From CALBTQ01 sp036725605 (GTDB lineage Bacteria > Lernaellota > Lernaellaia > Lernaellales > Lernaellaceae), in the NCBI GenBank assembly GCA_036725605.1, contig DAIMDW010000020.1:1-64000 (forward strand): a stretch of 64,000 bases of DNA, written 5' to 3'. The notes under the pieces are model-generated. The model ran no database searches and was not told the DNA's origin. It was given only the letters and a program-made list of their open reading frames with translations. A program made the translations under genes and the position numbers. This document shows positions 26,386 through 34,872 of the stretch, piece after piece; positions within the stretch are counted from its first letter, which is position 1, and every line of letters begins with the position of its first letter.

Positions 26386-26958
26386 GTCCGCGGCCGTTTT
26401 TTCCGGCGTGCAAATATCCGGGCACAAATAACATCCGTACTGAATGCCCAGAACCGCCAGCATCAGCAGGTTGGCCATCGAGTTGGAATTGATCTCCCGA
26501 CTGATGGTCCGGTTGGCCTGCCCACGGGCGATGAGCTGTTCCATCAACTGATGCGCGTTAAAGAACAAGGACTGCGCTTGTTTGGCCAGCACAGGGATCG
26601 ATTGCGGGCCGTCGAGCAGCAGACGCAAGGTCGCGCGCATTTGGTCCGGATCGGCTTTGTAGTTGTCGGTCCAGAGGTTGATCATTCGTCTGAGAATGTT
26701 GTGATGATTGCCGTTGTCGATCTCGGAGGAAAGTTCCTGGATCAGACTCAATAAATGGTTTTCAACATAATGTTCCCAGACGCCCAGCAGCAGGTCGGTT
26801 TTCGACCCGAAGTAGAAGGCGATCGCGCTGCGATAGACTTTGGCTTTATCCGCCACCATCGATATCGATGTTTTGTGGTAGCCGTATTCACCGAATAGTT
26901 GTAATGCGGCTTTTAGGATATCGCTCCGAGTCTCTTTCCCGTCTCTCCGATTTAACAT
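26302..26958 (-). CDS. TetR/AcrR-family transcriptional regulator
   Basis: A 218-residue regulator. The N-terminal HTH is typical: 'TRSDILKAALQLFGEYGYHKTSISMVADKAKVYRSAIAFYFGSKTDLL'. The C-terminal ligand domain contains 'YGCYLCPDICTPEKTAADLHTLSDVFF', with a Cys cluster that could sense metal or oxidants (inference). ATG 26958 has GGGGG 9 bases upstream; ATG 26976 is an in-frame alternative without a ribosome site. It is divergent from the Fe-S oxidoreductase at 27387 across an AT-rich spacer with a perfect palindrome, so it probably controls that gene. Confidence 0.88.
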   Translation of the reverse strand: MLNRRDGKETRSDILKAALQLFGEYGYHKTSISMVADKAKVYRSAIAFYFGSKTDLLLGVWEHYVENHLLSLIQELSSEIDNGNHHNILRRMINLWTDNYKADPDQMRATLRLLLDGPQSIPVLAKQAQSLFFNAHQLMEQLIARGQANRTISREINSNSMANLLMLAVLGIQYGCYLCPDICTPEKTAADLHTLSDVFFMQPALQATGSEGQTPQPH

Positions 26959-27386
26959 TCCATGATCCCCCGTCATTCATTAGCATAACTATTCTAGAAC
27001 GAACGTCTGATTGAATCAAAATATCCAATTCACTTGATATGTATGCTTATGCCTAAAATCGAAAATCTTGTCAAGGGTAAATAGCTAAGACAGCGAAAAA
27101 TATTGACCTTTATCAAAAATGCCTACTGTGCATGCAATTGGTGTAAAAATTTTTTAAATTAACTTTTGAATGCGACGCGTCATAATTGAACCTTTGTTCA
27201 ATGGTTCCTTTAAAGGTAAAAACGGCAAAAGAAGTAATTGAAAATTTCAATAATAAATAATAATTCCAAGGCGATTCCGTCGCGATGGGCGATTATTTTT
27301 ATGCAGACAATATTCAATGATTTCTTTATAATATGCTCTGGGATTATCCATAAAATATGTTTATAAAAACATATAAAGGAGGGTTG
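26959..27386. other. AT-rich divergent control region between TetR and Fe-S oxidoreductase genes
   Basis: About 430 bases, much lower in GC than the neighbours, without a gene. It contains the palindrome ATTGAAC-CTTT-GTTCAAT (27185-27202), several A/T runs (for example aaaaattttttaaatt near 27147-27162) and 'tttaaaggtaaaaa'. Likely holds both promoters and the operator. Confidence 0.6.
27185..27202. promoter_or_regulatory. Candidate operator palindrome ATTGAAC-N4-GTTCAAT
   Basis: Perfect 7 bp arms in the divergent TetR/Fe-S spacer; the same core occurs at 14510-14525 and, nearly, at 34777-34794. Confidence 0.5.
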
Positions 27387-28541
27387 ATGCGCCAATCCTG
27401 TCAACGTTGCGGGCAATGTTTGAGCCGATGCGTCTACCTGCGTCTGACCCCGCACGAGGCGGCGATCGAGATGCGGCGACTCGATGAAGGACGTGAGACG
27501 CCGCACCTGTCGGCGCACTGCATCTCGTGTTCGGCCTGCAACGCCTTCTGCCCGCACGGCGCCGATCCCTACGGGCGCATCCTGGAGCGGTGGTACGCCG
27601 ACTACCTGCGCGACGGTCTGCCCGCGCGCGCCAAGTACCTGATGCCGACCGAGGCCAAGACGTTTCGTTCCGACATCGTGCGCCGGCTGCCCGCCGACGA
27701 ACGTGCGCTGGTGGAACAATGGGCGGCCAACGAACCGCGCGGCGTCACGCTGTACCCGGGCTGCAACCTGATCAGCAGCGCGTACCTGACGCAATCGGGC
27801 GTGTTCGACGACCTGACCATCGCGGGCAGCCTCGACGTGTGCTGCGGCGAAATGTACTACCGCATGGGCCTGTTCGATCAGGCGCGGCTGTGCGCCGAGC
27901 GCGTGGCGGAGTATTACGCCGGGCGCGACATCGAGCGCCTGGTGATGGTCTGCCCCGCCGGCTACAACATGTTCAAAAATGTTTATCCCGAGCGCTTCAA
28001 CGTGCGGCTCGATTTTCCGCTGACGTTCGTCACCGAGTATCTGAACGAATTGCTGGACGCGGGCGCTTTGCAGGTGACGCATCCGTTGCGCCGCAAGGTC
28101 GTGATGCACGACAGTTGTCATGCGCGGCTGTTGGGCGGCGGCTTTATGGACGATGTGCGCGCGCTGTTGCAACGGTTGGGCGCGGAGACGACCGAGGCGC
28201 GCTATCAGCGCGAGGAGGGCTTGTGTTGCGGCATTGCGGCCGCGGCGCCGCGCCAATCGCCCTTCGACCTGGCGCGGGTGGCGCTGTGGGCGCATCGCGA
28301 GTACGCCAAGACGAGCGGCGAGCAGGTGGCGACCTATTGCACCGGCTGCTATCTGACGTTGGGGATGCTGCGTCCGCCGGCGATCGGTCTGCCGGTCACG
28401 CATCTGCTGGCGCTGGTCGCCGAGGCGATCGGCCGGCCGGTGGCGGACCGCCTGGGGCCGCGCACGCGCTCGATGTTCACCGGCGTGGCGTTGAACGCGC
28501 TGCCCAAGCTGATCTCGCGCAAACGCTTCTACGTGCGGTGA
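27387..28541 (+). CDS. (Fe-S)-binding heterodisulfide-reductase/GlpC-like oxidoreductase
   Basis: A 384-residue protein. Two [4Fe-4S] motifs at the N-terminus: CQRCGQCLSRC (about residues 5-15) and CISCSACNAFCPHG (about 49-62). Two CCG-type domains follow, with 'LYPGCNLIS…LDVCCGEMYYRMG' and 'VMHDSCHARLLGG…EEGLCCGIAAA…YCTGCYLTL', the noncanonical cluster or heme site of HdrB/HdrD and GlpC-like subunits. It moves electrons between a quinone or disulfide and a partner oxidoreductase. AAAGGAGG precedes ATG 27387. No catalytic partner subunit is adjacent, so the electron donor is unknown. Confidence 0.85.
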   Translation: MRQSCQRCGQCLSRCVYLRLTPHEAAIEMRRLDEGRETPHLSAHCISCSACNAFCPHGADPYGRILERWYADYLRDGLPARAKYLMPTEAKTFRSDIVRRLPADERALVEQWAANEPRGVTLYPGCNLISSAYLTQSGVFDDLTIAGSLDVCCGEMYYRMGLFDQARLCAERVAEYYAGRDIERLVMVCPAGYNMFKNVYPERFNVRLDFPLTFVTEYLNELLDAGALQVTHPLRRKVVMHDSCHARLLGGGFMDDVRALLQRLGAETTEARYQREEGLCCGIAAAAPRQSPFDLARVALWAHREYAKTSGEQVATYCTGCYLTLGMLRPPAIGLPVTHLLALVAEAIGRPVADRLGPRTRSMFTGVALNALPKLISRKRFYVR

Positions 28542-28547
28542 CGTTTT

Positions 28548-29885
28548 TCAGCGATAGATGAACTTGATCGGCGTGTCGGCCGCGATGGTCTTGCCGCCGA
28601 TGACGCGCGGGATGACCACGACCGAGTACGGCTGGGTCAGCGACTGGGTGACCATCTGGCCGGGTTGCGGCGTCGTTTGCTGCACGGTCACTTCGAGGTG
28701 ATCGCCGACGAGAGCGACCTGGTCGATGGAGATCGCGAAACCGCCGGTCGAGCGCAGGCCCATGTAGACGGCGATGACGATGTGCTTGTCGAAGTCCAGC
28801 GGCGGCAGCGGCGGTTTTTCGATGACGCTCGCGTTCATGTACTGCCAGAGGGTCGGCCATTTTTCCGCCGTGAGCACCACCACGCGACCCGGCTTGTGGA
28901 AGCCGCTGTGGCGGCCTTCCCAGCGCTGCGCGATGTTGGCGACGATCGCCGCTTCGCCGCCGCCGGCCTGATCGGCCGCCTTCATTTTTTTCTGCCGACT
29001 GAAGAAGCGAATCGACACCTCCGGCGCGGCGGGCGCTTCGGCCGGCCGGGCCTTTTGCCGTTCGGCGACCGTTTCGGCGGCGGCGCCGGCCAGCGGTTGG
29101 CGGATAACGTCGTTTTCCTCTTCCTCGGCGGCGTCGCGCTCCTCGTCGCGATCGTCGGTCGCAATCCGGTCGGCCATGGCCGGAGCGGAATCTTCGCGTT
29201 TGGGCTCCGCCGCTTTCGGCGCGGGAGGGGCCATGACCGGCGGGGGCGGCAGAATGATCGTGGTCGACGATTCGCTCGGCCCGTAGGCGGCATTGCGCAG
29301 GCCGTTGCCCTCGGCGCTTTTGTGCATGCCGCCGACGGCGGACCGCCCCGTCTTGTTTTCGGCGCGCGTTTTCGCACTGTCCCGCTTCCGGGCCAGCACT
29401 TCGGTCAGACCGGCGTCGGCCGTCCCTTTGGCTTTTTCGTCTTCGAAGGCCAGTTCCTGGAAGGCCAGTTTCGCGGCCGGTTGCGCCACGGTTTCCATGG
29501 GCTGATCGGTCACGGTTTCCTTGACCACCTGGGGCAGATGGTTGTGCATTTCCAAGTTGCTGTAGACGGCGACGACGGCGATCAACGCAACGAGGATCGC
29601 GGCGGCGGCCGACAGCGGGAAGGAGTCGCGGCCCAGGATCCGGCGGCGGCGCATGAAGCGCGGGCGACGCCGGGTGGTGGCGGCGAAGATGTTGTCGGTG
29701 AGTACTTCGGGCGCCGGTTCGGGGCGTAGCGTCTCGAGCATGGGCATGAGTTGGCGCAGCTCCTCGATGGCCCGCGCGCAATGGGGGCATTCGGCGAGGT
29801 GTTGTTCGACCTTAATACGATCGGCGTCGTCGAGGACGTCGTCGACGTATTCGGCCAACAGTGGTTCAAGCTCGCGACAACTCAT
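28548..29885 (-). CDS. Anti-sigma factor with zinc finger, membrane segment and PrcB-like C-terminal domain
   Basis: A 445-residue protein. The N-terminus is a zf-HC2 anti-sigma domain (SCRELEPLLAEYVDDVLDDADRIKVEQHLAECPHC). A membrane helix lies near residue 90-110 (SAAAAILVALIAVVAVY). A long low-complexity periplasmic linker rich in Ala, Pro, Glu and Lys follows. The last ~110 residues match the PrcB C-terminal pattern: 'LPPLDFDKHIVIAVYMGLRSTGGFAISID' and 'TTPQPGQMVTQSLTQPYSVV'. PrcB domains in spirochaetes bind a protease. ATG 29885 overlaps the sigma gene's stop as ATGA. It likely holds the sigma factor at the membrane until a periplasmic signal arrives. Confidence 0.82.
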   Translation of the reverse strand: MSCRELEPLLAEYVDDVLDDADRIKVEQHLAECPHCARAIEELRQLMPMLETLRPEPAPEVLTDNIFAATTRRRPRFMRRRRILGRDSFPLSAAAAILVALIAVVAVYSNLEMHNHLPQVVKETVTDQPMETVAQPAAKLAFQELAFEDEKAKGTADAGLTEVLARKRDSAKTRAENKTGRSAVGGMHKSAEGNGLRNAAYGPSESSTTIILPPPPVMAPPAPKAAEPKREDSAPAMADRIATDDRDEERDAAEEEENDVIRQPLAGAAAETVAERQKARPAEAPAAPEVSIRFFSRQKKMKAADQAGGGEAAIVANIAQRWEGRHSGFHKPGRVVVLTAEKWPTLWQYMNASVIEKPPLPPLDFDKHIVIAVYMGLRSTGGFAISIDQVALVGDHLEVTVQQTTPQPGQMVTQSLTQPYSVVVIPRVIGGKTIAADTPIKFIYR

Positions 29886-30565
29886 GGTTCGCACTCTATC
29901 TCAAGCAAAGGTTTTAGCAACCGGGCCAGCTCCAGCCGCGCGCGATGAATGCGGCTTTTGACCGTGCCCAGCGCCTGACCGGTGATGTCCGCGATTTCCT
30001 CGTAAGACAGGCCTTGCAACTCGCGCAGGACGATCACCTCGCGTTGATCGTCGGCCAGCAGATTGATCGCCGCCCGCACTTTTTCCTGCGTTTCCCGGCT
30101 TTGCGCCTCTTGTTGCGGATCGGGATCTTCGCTAGCGAATTGCCTGCTCATTTCACCGTCCTGCGTTTCGATCGCCTGTTCCATCGAATCGCTGGTGTAA
30201 TAATGGCGCCGCTTCAGATACTTCAGTTTATTTTTGCAGTGGTTCATCGCCACCTGGTACAGCCAGGTGGAGAACTTGGACTCGCCGCGGAACTCCGGCA
30301 GCGCATGATACACCTTGATAAAGATCTCCTGGGTCACCTCCTGCGCCTCGTCATCGACGCGCAGGAAGCGCAGCGCCGTGTTGTAAATGCGCTGCTGATA
30401 ACGAATGACCAGTTCCTCGAACGCCTGCCGGTCACCGTCGTTGAAGCGCACGATGAGCGCCTTGTCGGCCCGATCGGCGTCCGGAGCGATCACTCGCTGT
30501 CCGTCCACCGGCTGGTTAGACAGTGACTGTTTGGGTAAAGTTCCGTTGGCTTCGTGGTCGTTCAT
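29882..30565 (-). CDS. ECF RNA polymerase sigma factor (RpoE-like)
   Basis: A 227-residue sigma factor. Region 2 reads 'FEELVIRYQQRIYNTALRFLRVDDEAQEVTQEIFIKVYHALPEFRGESKFSTWLYQVAMNHCKN'. Region 4 is 'LLADDQREVIVLRELQGLSYEEIADITGQALGTVKSRIHRARLELARLL'. An N-terminal extension of about 35 residues is not conserved. It is the upstream partner of the zinc-finger anti-sigma gene, and the pair is translationally coupled. It probably directs an envelope-stress regulon; no autoregulatory promoter could be identified with confidence. Confidence 0.93.
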   Translation of the reverse strand: MNDHEANGTLPKQSLSNQPVDGQRVIAPDADRADKALIVRFNDGDRQAFEELVIRYQQRIYNTALRFLRVDDEAQEVTQEIFIKVYHALPEFRGESKFSTWLYQVAMNHCKNKLKYLKRRHYYTSDSMEQAIETQDGEMSRQFASEDPDPQQEAQSRETQEKVRAAINLLADDQREVIVLRELQGLSYEEIADITGQALGTVKSRIHRARLELARLLKPLLEIECEP

Positions 30566-30615
30566 TTGGTTTCGTTATCGGCCAGGTTCCCCTAATCGAC
30601 GGAGTTGGCGACCCG

Positions 30616-31365
30616 TTACAGCTCGCTGATCGATCCGCAGAATGTATATGGATCGAAGTCCTCGCCGGTGAGCAACCGGAATTTCTTCTTGAGCGCCCGA
30701 ATCATATCACGCAATTGGCGCGTCGACTCCACCAATTCCTTCTCGCGTTTCAATTTATCCTCGGGGCGATGGCGCGGATTGCGCCGCCGCACCTGATCCA
30801 GCAGGACTTCCTGTTCGGCCAACCGTGCGGAAAGATCGCAGATTTGCTTGCCGACCACCCGGGCCTCGTGTTTGTAGCGGGCGCGGGGATCTTCCGTTTG
30901 CGGCGGCGGCGCGGGGCCGACGTTCAACTTGACGATGCGCCGGGCGGCGATCTGCTCGGGCAGCAGACGCAGCAGCGAACCGTGCTCCTCGCCGGCCAGC
31001 CCTTCGCTGAACACCTGCGCCCGGTCGTGATAGCAGTTGACCTTGCTCCGCTTTTCGGCGTCGGTGGCGTCGGGCAGAGCGTCGCAGGCCGCGGCGAGCG
31101 TTTCGGTCCAATTATTCAGCCGGAGGGCGGTTTTGGTCAGAAACTGCACGCTGGTGGGCTTGCCGGTGCCCGGCAGCGGCAGGCAGGCGCTTTCGATCGA
31201 AGCGCAACGGCAGGCCGTCTGGGCCTGCATAACCACCTGGCGCGCCTGTTCGAGGTCGCCGGCGATGACCGCCTGCTTCCAGGCCTCGTAGTCGAAGCAG
31301 GTTTCCTCGGCCCCGACCAGCGCCGGCAGCAACAACAACAATAGGAAGAACCAACGGATACGCAT
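30616..31365 (-). CDS. Secreted hypothetical protein with C-terminal coiled coil
   Basis: A 249-residue protein with a signal peptide (MRIRWFFLLLLLLPALVGA-EE). The N-terminal half has paired Cys residues (TCFDYEAW…ACRCASIESACLP…AACDALP). The C-terminal half, 'YKHEARVVGKQICDLSARLAEQEVLLDQVRRR…KLKREKELVESTRQLRDMIRALKKKF', looks like a coiled coil. No family was recognised. It lies upstream of the ECF operon on the same strand (51-base gap to the sigma start) and 6 bases from the dipeptidase stop, so it may be part of the same transcript as either. Confidence 0.65.
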   Translation of the reverse strand: MRIRWFFLLLLLLPALVGAEETCFDYEAWKQAVIAGDLEQARQVVMQAQTACRCASIESACLPLPGTGKPTSVQFLTKTALRLNNWTETLAAACDALPDATDAEKRSKVNCYHDRAQVFSEGLAGEEHGSLLRLLPEQIAARRIVKLNVGPAPPPQTEDPRARYKHEARVVGKQICDLSARLAEQEVLLDQVRRRNPRHRPEDKLKREKELVESTRQLRDMIRALKKKFRLLTGEDFDPYTFCGSISEL

Positions 31366-31371
31366 CGTTTT

Positions 31372-32427
31372 TCAATCCTCGGGCAGAACCGCATCGAGCA
31401 CGCGGCGCATGTTGCCGCCCAGAAAGGCGCGCAGTTCGTCGTCGCTCCAGCCGCGCTCGATGAGAATTTCAGTCAAATACGGCCAGTCGGAAGCGTCGCG
31501 CAGGCCGCGGGGCATCGTCGGCAGCCAACCGTCCATGTCCGAACCCAGCGCGACGTGCTCGACGCCGGCCACGTGGCGCACGTGCTCGATCGCGTCGGCC
31601 ATGGCGGTCAGCGGCGCGATGTGGGAGCCGGTCAGGTACTTCGGACTGGCCATGATGCCGACCACGCCGCCCAATTTCGCCACCGCTTCGATCTGCTCTT
31701 CATCGATGTTGCGCCACAGATTGTAGGTGGCCGTGACGCCGGTGTGGCTGACGATCGGCGGCGTTTGCAGCATCGCGCAGGCGTCCATGAAGCCCGGCTT
31801 GTTGATGTGCGCCAGGTCGATCAATACGCGGTGTTCCTCGCAGGTTTCGATCAGCACGCGGCCGAAGGGCGTCAGGCCGCGCGTGGCGGATTCGCCCAGG
31901 CCGTGCGCGCAGAAGGCCGCCTCGTTGCTGGAGAAGTGCGACAGGCCGAAGTAGCGGATGCCGCGGTCGATCAGCCGCTGCAGCCGGTCCAGGTCGCCGC
32001 TGACGATGTGCGCGCCTTCGACGCCCGGCAGCGTGCCCACGCATCCGGCGGCCAGATTCTCGGCCAGCGAACGCTTGTCGCGGATGCGAAACAGAACTTC
32101 CGGTCGCTCGGCCTCGATGCGTTCGAGGTAGGTGAGCTGCGCCTCGGCCTGGCGCATCTTTTTTTGCGGACTGTGTGCGGGCGAGGCGATCAGGCCCAGG
32201 CCCCAAATGCCGATGCCGCCGTCCTGAATGCGCGGCAGATCGCACTGGTTGATAAACGGCGAAAAGGGCATCCAGGGCGTATGACGCCGCAGGGCGTCGA
32301 AGCCGAAGAGCACGTGCGCCGACAGCGTGTCGCAGTGCAGGTCGGCGACCGGCGTTTCGCGGTGCAGGCGCAGCGCGCGGTATGAGGGCGTCGGCGGTTG
32401 ATAATGCAGGTTGGTCAGCAGCGACAT
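31372..32427 (-). CDS. Membrane dipeptidase family (peptidase M19)
   Basis: A 351-residue protein. The metal ligands of M19 dipeptidases are visible: H-x-D in VADLHCDT near residue 30, Glu in VEGAHIVSGD near 135, His in LIDLAHINKP and IVSHTGV, and Asp in HVALGSDMDGW near 300. These enzymes cleave dipeptides, including those with D-residues. ATG 32427 has GGGAGG 5 bases upstream; the longer open frame to 32670 crosses non-coding sequence. No signal peptide was seen, so it is probably cytoplasmic. Confidence 0.9.
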   Translation of the reverse strand: MSLLTNLHYQPPTPSYRALRLHRETPVADLHCDTLSAHVLFGFDALRRHTPWMPFSPFINQCDLPRIQDGGIGIWGLGLIASPAHSPQKKMRQAEAQLTYLERIEAERPEVLFRIRDKRSLAENLAAGCVGTLPGVEGAHIVSGDLDRLQRLIDRGIRYFGLSHFSSNEAAFCAHGLGESATRGLTPFGRVLIETCEEHRVLIDLAHINKPGFMDACAMLQTPPIVSHTGVTATYNLWRNIDEEQIEAVAKLGGVVGIMASPKYLTGSHIAPLTAMADAIEHVRHVAGVEHVALGSDMDGWLPTMPRGLRDASDWPYLTEILIERGWSDDELRAFLGGNMRRVLDAVLPED

Positions 32428-32716
32428 GATGCCTCCCGGGCGGTCTCCTTGGTGGAGTAACTCGAACGCACACGCTAACAGACCGACCGATCTCATGCAA
32501 GAAAGGTTCAAAATCGTCGCGTGAGGGGAAGGGTGGGGACCCGGCCGAAGCCGAGTCCCCGGATATGAGGAGTACCAGTTGGTTGTGCCCGACCGGGGAG
32601 AGTCGAGCCTTGTTGTCCACGACCAGTGTGTGTAGAGGGGAAAACGCTGCCGGTCGTGAATGCCCTCCATCGGGGGAGGAGAAGTTCGTTTCGACGGGCG
32701 ATTGCCTGTCGGTTGT
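32428..32716. other. Intergenic region with a GGGGAC/GTCCCC hairpin
   Basis: A stem near 32532-32560 (tggggac…gtcccc) could end the DUF2892 transcript. No gene was seen. Confidence 0.45.
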
Positions 32717-32908
32717 TTATTTCGTTTTCACCTTGCAGGTGTTTACGCCCAACAAGGAATACAGTCCGCAGTACCCGACGACGGCCGTCGCCAGGGGGAT
32801 CACTCCCAGGATGCCCCACCAACTGCCGGTGGCGAATCCGGCGATGGCGATGACGATCCCGGCCACGCCGCGAATCAGACGATCAGTGGTGCCGATATTG
32901 CGTGTCAT
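32717..32908 (-). CDS. DUF2892 family small membrane protein
   Basis: A 63-residue protein: 'RNIGTTDRLIRGVAGIVIAIAGFATGSWWGILGVIPLATAVVGYCGLYSLLGVNTCK'. This matches the DUF2892 consensus (DR-x2-R at the start, two membrane helices, and the C-x2-Y-x3-G-x-N-T-C end). Relatives are YgaP-like membrane domains, sometimes linked with rhodanese or sulfur metabolism. The two Cys residues near the end are conserved. AAAGG lies upstream of ATG 32908. Confidence 0.85.
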   Translation of the reverse strand: MTRNIGTTDRLIRGVAGIVIAIAGFATGSWWGILGVIPLATAVVGYCGLYSLLGVNTCKVKTK

Positions 32909-33856
32909 GTTGAAAAACCTTTTATTTTCAAGTGGTTGTTTTCTTTTATTCCCTGTCCGACCTAAATATAATCATGCGCGACGGACAAGCAAGGGGTGTT
33001 TGAATTTATTTGGATCGAGTCTCAATACGGCGGGAGGAACGATTTTAAACATTGTCCTGACTTCCAAATTGGGACACCCGGAGCCGGCACGCCCAGAAGG
33101 AACGGAAGGTCAGGTGCGCAGGGCGAAGCCTTGGAATTCGGGGCCCAAAGCCCCGCAGGGGCGGACGGTCGGTAGCGCAGGGCGAAGCCTTGGAATTCGG
33201 GGCCCAAAGCCCCGCAGGGGCGGACGGTCGGTAGCGCAGGGCGAAGCCTTGGAATTCGGGGCCCAAAGCCCCGCAGGGGCGATTGGTCAGTAGCGAAGGG
33301 CGAAGCCCTGGAACTCGCGGCCCATTCAAACCATCCAACCCCTGACAAGGGGTGAAGGAATCTTTGACGATTCGTATCAACGAGCTTACCTACACCCCTT
33401 TCCGGGGTTTGCTTGAATTTGCTCCATCTTTTACCAGGGCTTCGCCCTTCGCTATTGACCTGCGCCCTACGGGCTTGAAGAGACGCCCTGCACCCTGCGG
33501 GCTTGAAAATCCTGCACAGAGATCCATTTCAACGTTGTTCGACTTCGCCCGGCGTTCTTCTCGGAGCACCCAAAATCAAACTTGCCCTCCAGAAATTTCA
33601 GGTACTTACTAATTTTCTGAAAGCATGACGCGCGGAAGTTGGGAATACAGAGGGGGGAACGATTTAAAACATTGTCATGGTCTTGTGCCGCAGAAACATG
33701 GCCATGTTTGAATATCGAATTGCACAGCTTACACCTTGCGGCGAAAACTATGGCGCCCGTAAAAACGGTCGTTGTTTCGTGTGCCACACTTTTGGCGTAG
33801 CCAAACCTGGCGAAGGCTCGGAAACAAGGACCGGCAAATACCTTTCCTGACCTTTT
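32909..33856. repeat. Repeat-rich intergenic region
   Basis: Nearly 950 bases without a supported gene. Contents in order: a direct repeat aacgattttaaacattgtc (33040-33058) matched by aacgatttaaaacattgtc at 33659-33677; a 59 bp tandem repeat; a ~27 bp inverted repeat (33285-33311 with 33437-33463, tagcgaagggcgaagccctgg / ccagggcttcgcccttcgcta); and a TGTGCCACAC-TTTGGC palindrome near 33778-33800. The pair of direct repeats encloses the rest, which suggests one inserted and decayed unit. Confidence 0.65.
33115..33310. repeat. 59 bp tandem repeat, about 3.3 copies
   Basis: The unit starts gggcgaagcc at 33121, 33180, 33239 and, degenerate, 33298 (exactly 59 bases apart). Each unit carries the palindrome gccccgcaggggc and an EcoRI-type gaattc. 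Confidence 0.9.
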
Positions 33857-33889
33857 TAAAACAAAAGGAGCGGCCGGGCGACCGCTCCT
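33857..33889 (-). terminator. Rho-independent terminator of the Cys-rich protein gene
   Basis: Stem aggagcgg/ccgctcct (33866-33873 with 33882-33889), with T-rich sequence on the minus strand (aaaacaaaa at 33858-33866 read in reverse). Confidence 0.8.
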
Positions 33890-33916
33890 GGTTGCAAACG
33901 AATTTTCAATGATGCG

Positions 33917-34564
33917 TTACATGCCGCAGGCGGAGCCGCCGTCTTCGTCGAGGCCTTCGCCTTCGGAGTCTTCGATCGATTCGCTGGTGGAATCGTCGTC
34001 GTCATCGTCGTCGTCGTCATCGTCCGGCTGCAGGCTCAGGCAATCGCCGAGGCAATCGAACATGGTGTTGCAGTCGTTCCAGTTGTCGTAGGCGCAGGTG
34101 TCCACGCAGGAGTAGAAATCGGCGCTTTCCGACGCCTCCAGGTTGCAGTCGGCGCGCATGTCGTCTTTCTCGATCGCGTTGCCGTCGCCGTCGGGGAAAG
34201 CGATGTCGCAGACGTCATAGATGAAGTCCATGACGAAACCGCAGTGGGTGTCGTCGTCGAAGCACTCGTCGATGCAGGCGGCCATCACGCCGCAGTCGAC
34301 GTTGTTGATCGCGCAGGCCGTCCAGCAGGCGCGCAACTGGGTGTCGGTCATGTTCTCGCAGAAATCGACCGCTTCCTTGACCGAGGCGAATTCGATGTTG
34401 CCCAGGTCGATGGTCAGATCGCAATCGGAATACAAATTTTCCACGGCGTCTTCGCAAGTGCCCTTGGCCGCGTTTGCATCGGTGGCGCTAAACATGAACC
34501 CCAGGCTTAAAGCAGCCATAATCGCCGTCAACATACTCATCAGGAAAAAAGTACGGGACCTCAT
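33917..34564 (-). CDS. Secreted Cys-rich acidic protein with poly-Asp tail
   Basis: A 215-residue protein with a signal peptide ending DANA-AK. The mature part has about 16 Cys residues, many in C-x3-C pairs (CWTACAINNVDC, CIDECFDDDTHC, CVDTCAYDNWNDC, CLGDCL), which suggests a helical disulfide-stapled repeat. Near the C-terminus is an 11-residue Asp run followed by an acidic Ser/Glu/Gly tail ending SACGM. GGAGGG lies 7 bases before ATG 34564, and a terminator follows. No known family; a structural or metal-binding secreted protein is possible. Confidence 0.7.
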   Translation of the reverse strand: MRSRTFFLMSMLTAIMAALSLGFMFSATDANAAKGTCEDAVENLYSDCDLTIDLGNIEFASVKEAVDFCENMTDTQLRACWTACAINNVDCGVMAACIDECFDDDTHCGFVMDFIYDVCDIAFPDGDGNAIEKDDMRADCNLEASESADFYSCVDTCAYDNWNDCNTMFDCLGDCLSLQPDDDDDDDDDDDSTSESIEDSEGEGLDEDGGSACGM

Positions 34565-34847
34565 GATTTCCCTCCAAATAGCCCATTCAAAGTAATTGAT
34601 TGTAGATTTGTTGCCGCTCGAGGGTCAAGAGGCTGTACAGAAAAATTAATGCGGGGAGAATTTTCTTTTTAATTTCACAAAGGTGCACGTAGATTGGAAT
34701 GTCCCAAGTCGAAGATTGTCTCCGAGTGACAAAAATTGTCATCCTGCGTCGCAAATTGTCGTTTTTGTGCTACGGCATTGAACGGACATTCAATGGTCTG
34801 TTTGTCCTACTGGTTGAAAGTATGGGCTTTTTTTTTATTGGGCATGT
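34565..34847. other. Intergenic region upstream of the sigma-54 element
   Basis: AT-rich spacer. It holds the near-palindrome CATTGAAC-GGAC-ATTCAATG at 34776-34795, related to the TTGAAC-N4-GTTCAA sites. A 65-codon plus-strand frame at 34699-34896 lacks a well-placed ribosome site and family resemblance. Confidence 0.5.
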
Positions 34848-34863
34848 TGGCAAAGGTTTTGCT
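34848..34863 (+). promoter_or_regulatory. Candidate sigma-54 (-24/-12) promoter
   Basis: TGGCAA-A-GGTT-TTGCT: GG at 34849-34850 and GC at 34861-34862, exactly 10 bases apart, matching the TGGCAC-N5-TTGC consensus at all but one position. It points to the right. Confidence 0.55.
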
Positions 34864-34872
34864 TATATAGAA

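Noticed and set aside
33115..33310. CRISPR array
   Set aside because: The 59 bp units are contiguous tandem copies with no variable spacers and no cas genes nearby.
33467..33787. A 106-codon minus frame in the repeat-rich spacer
   Set aside because: No ribosome site, no family resemblance, and it crosses the inverted and direct repeats.
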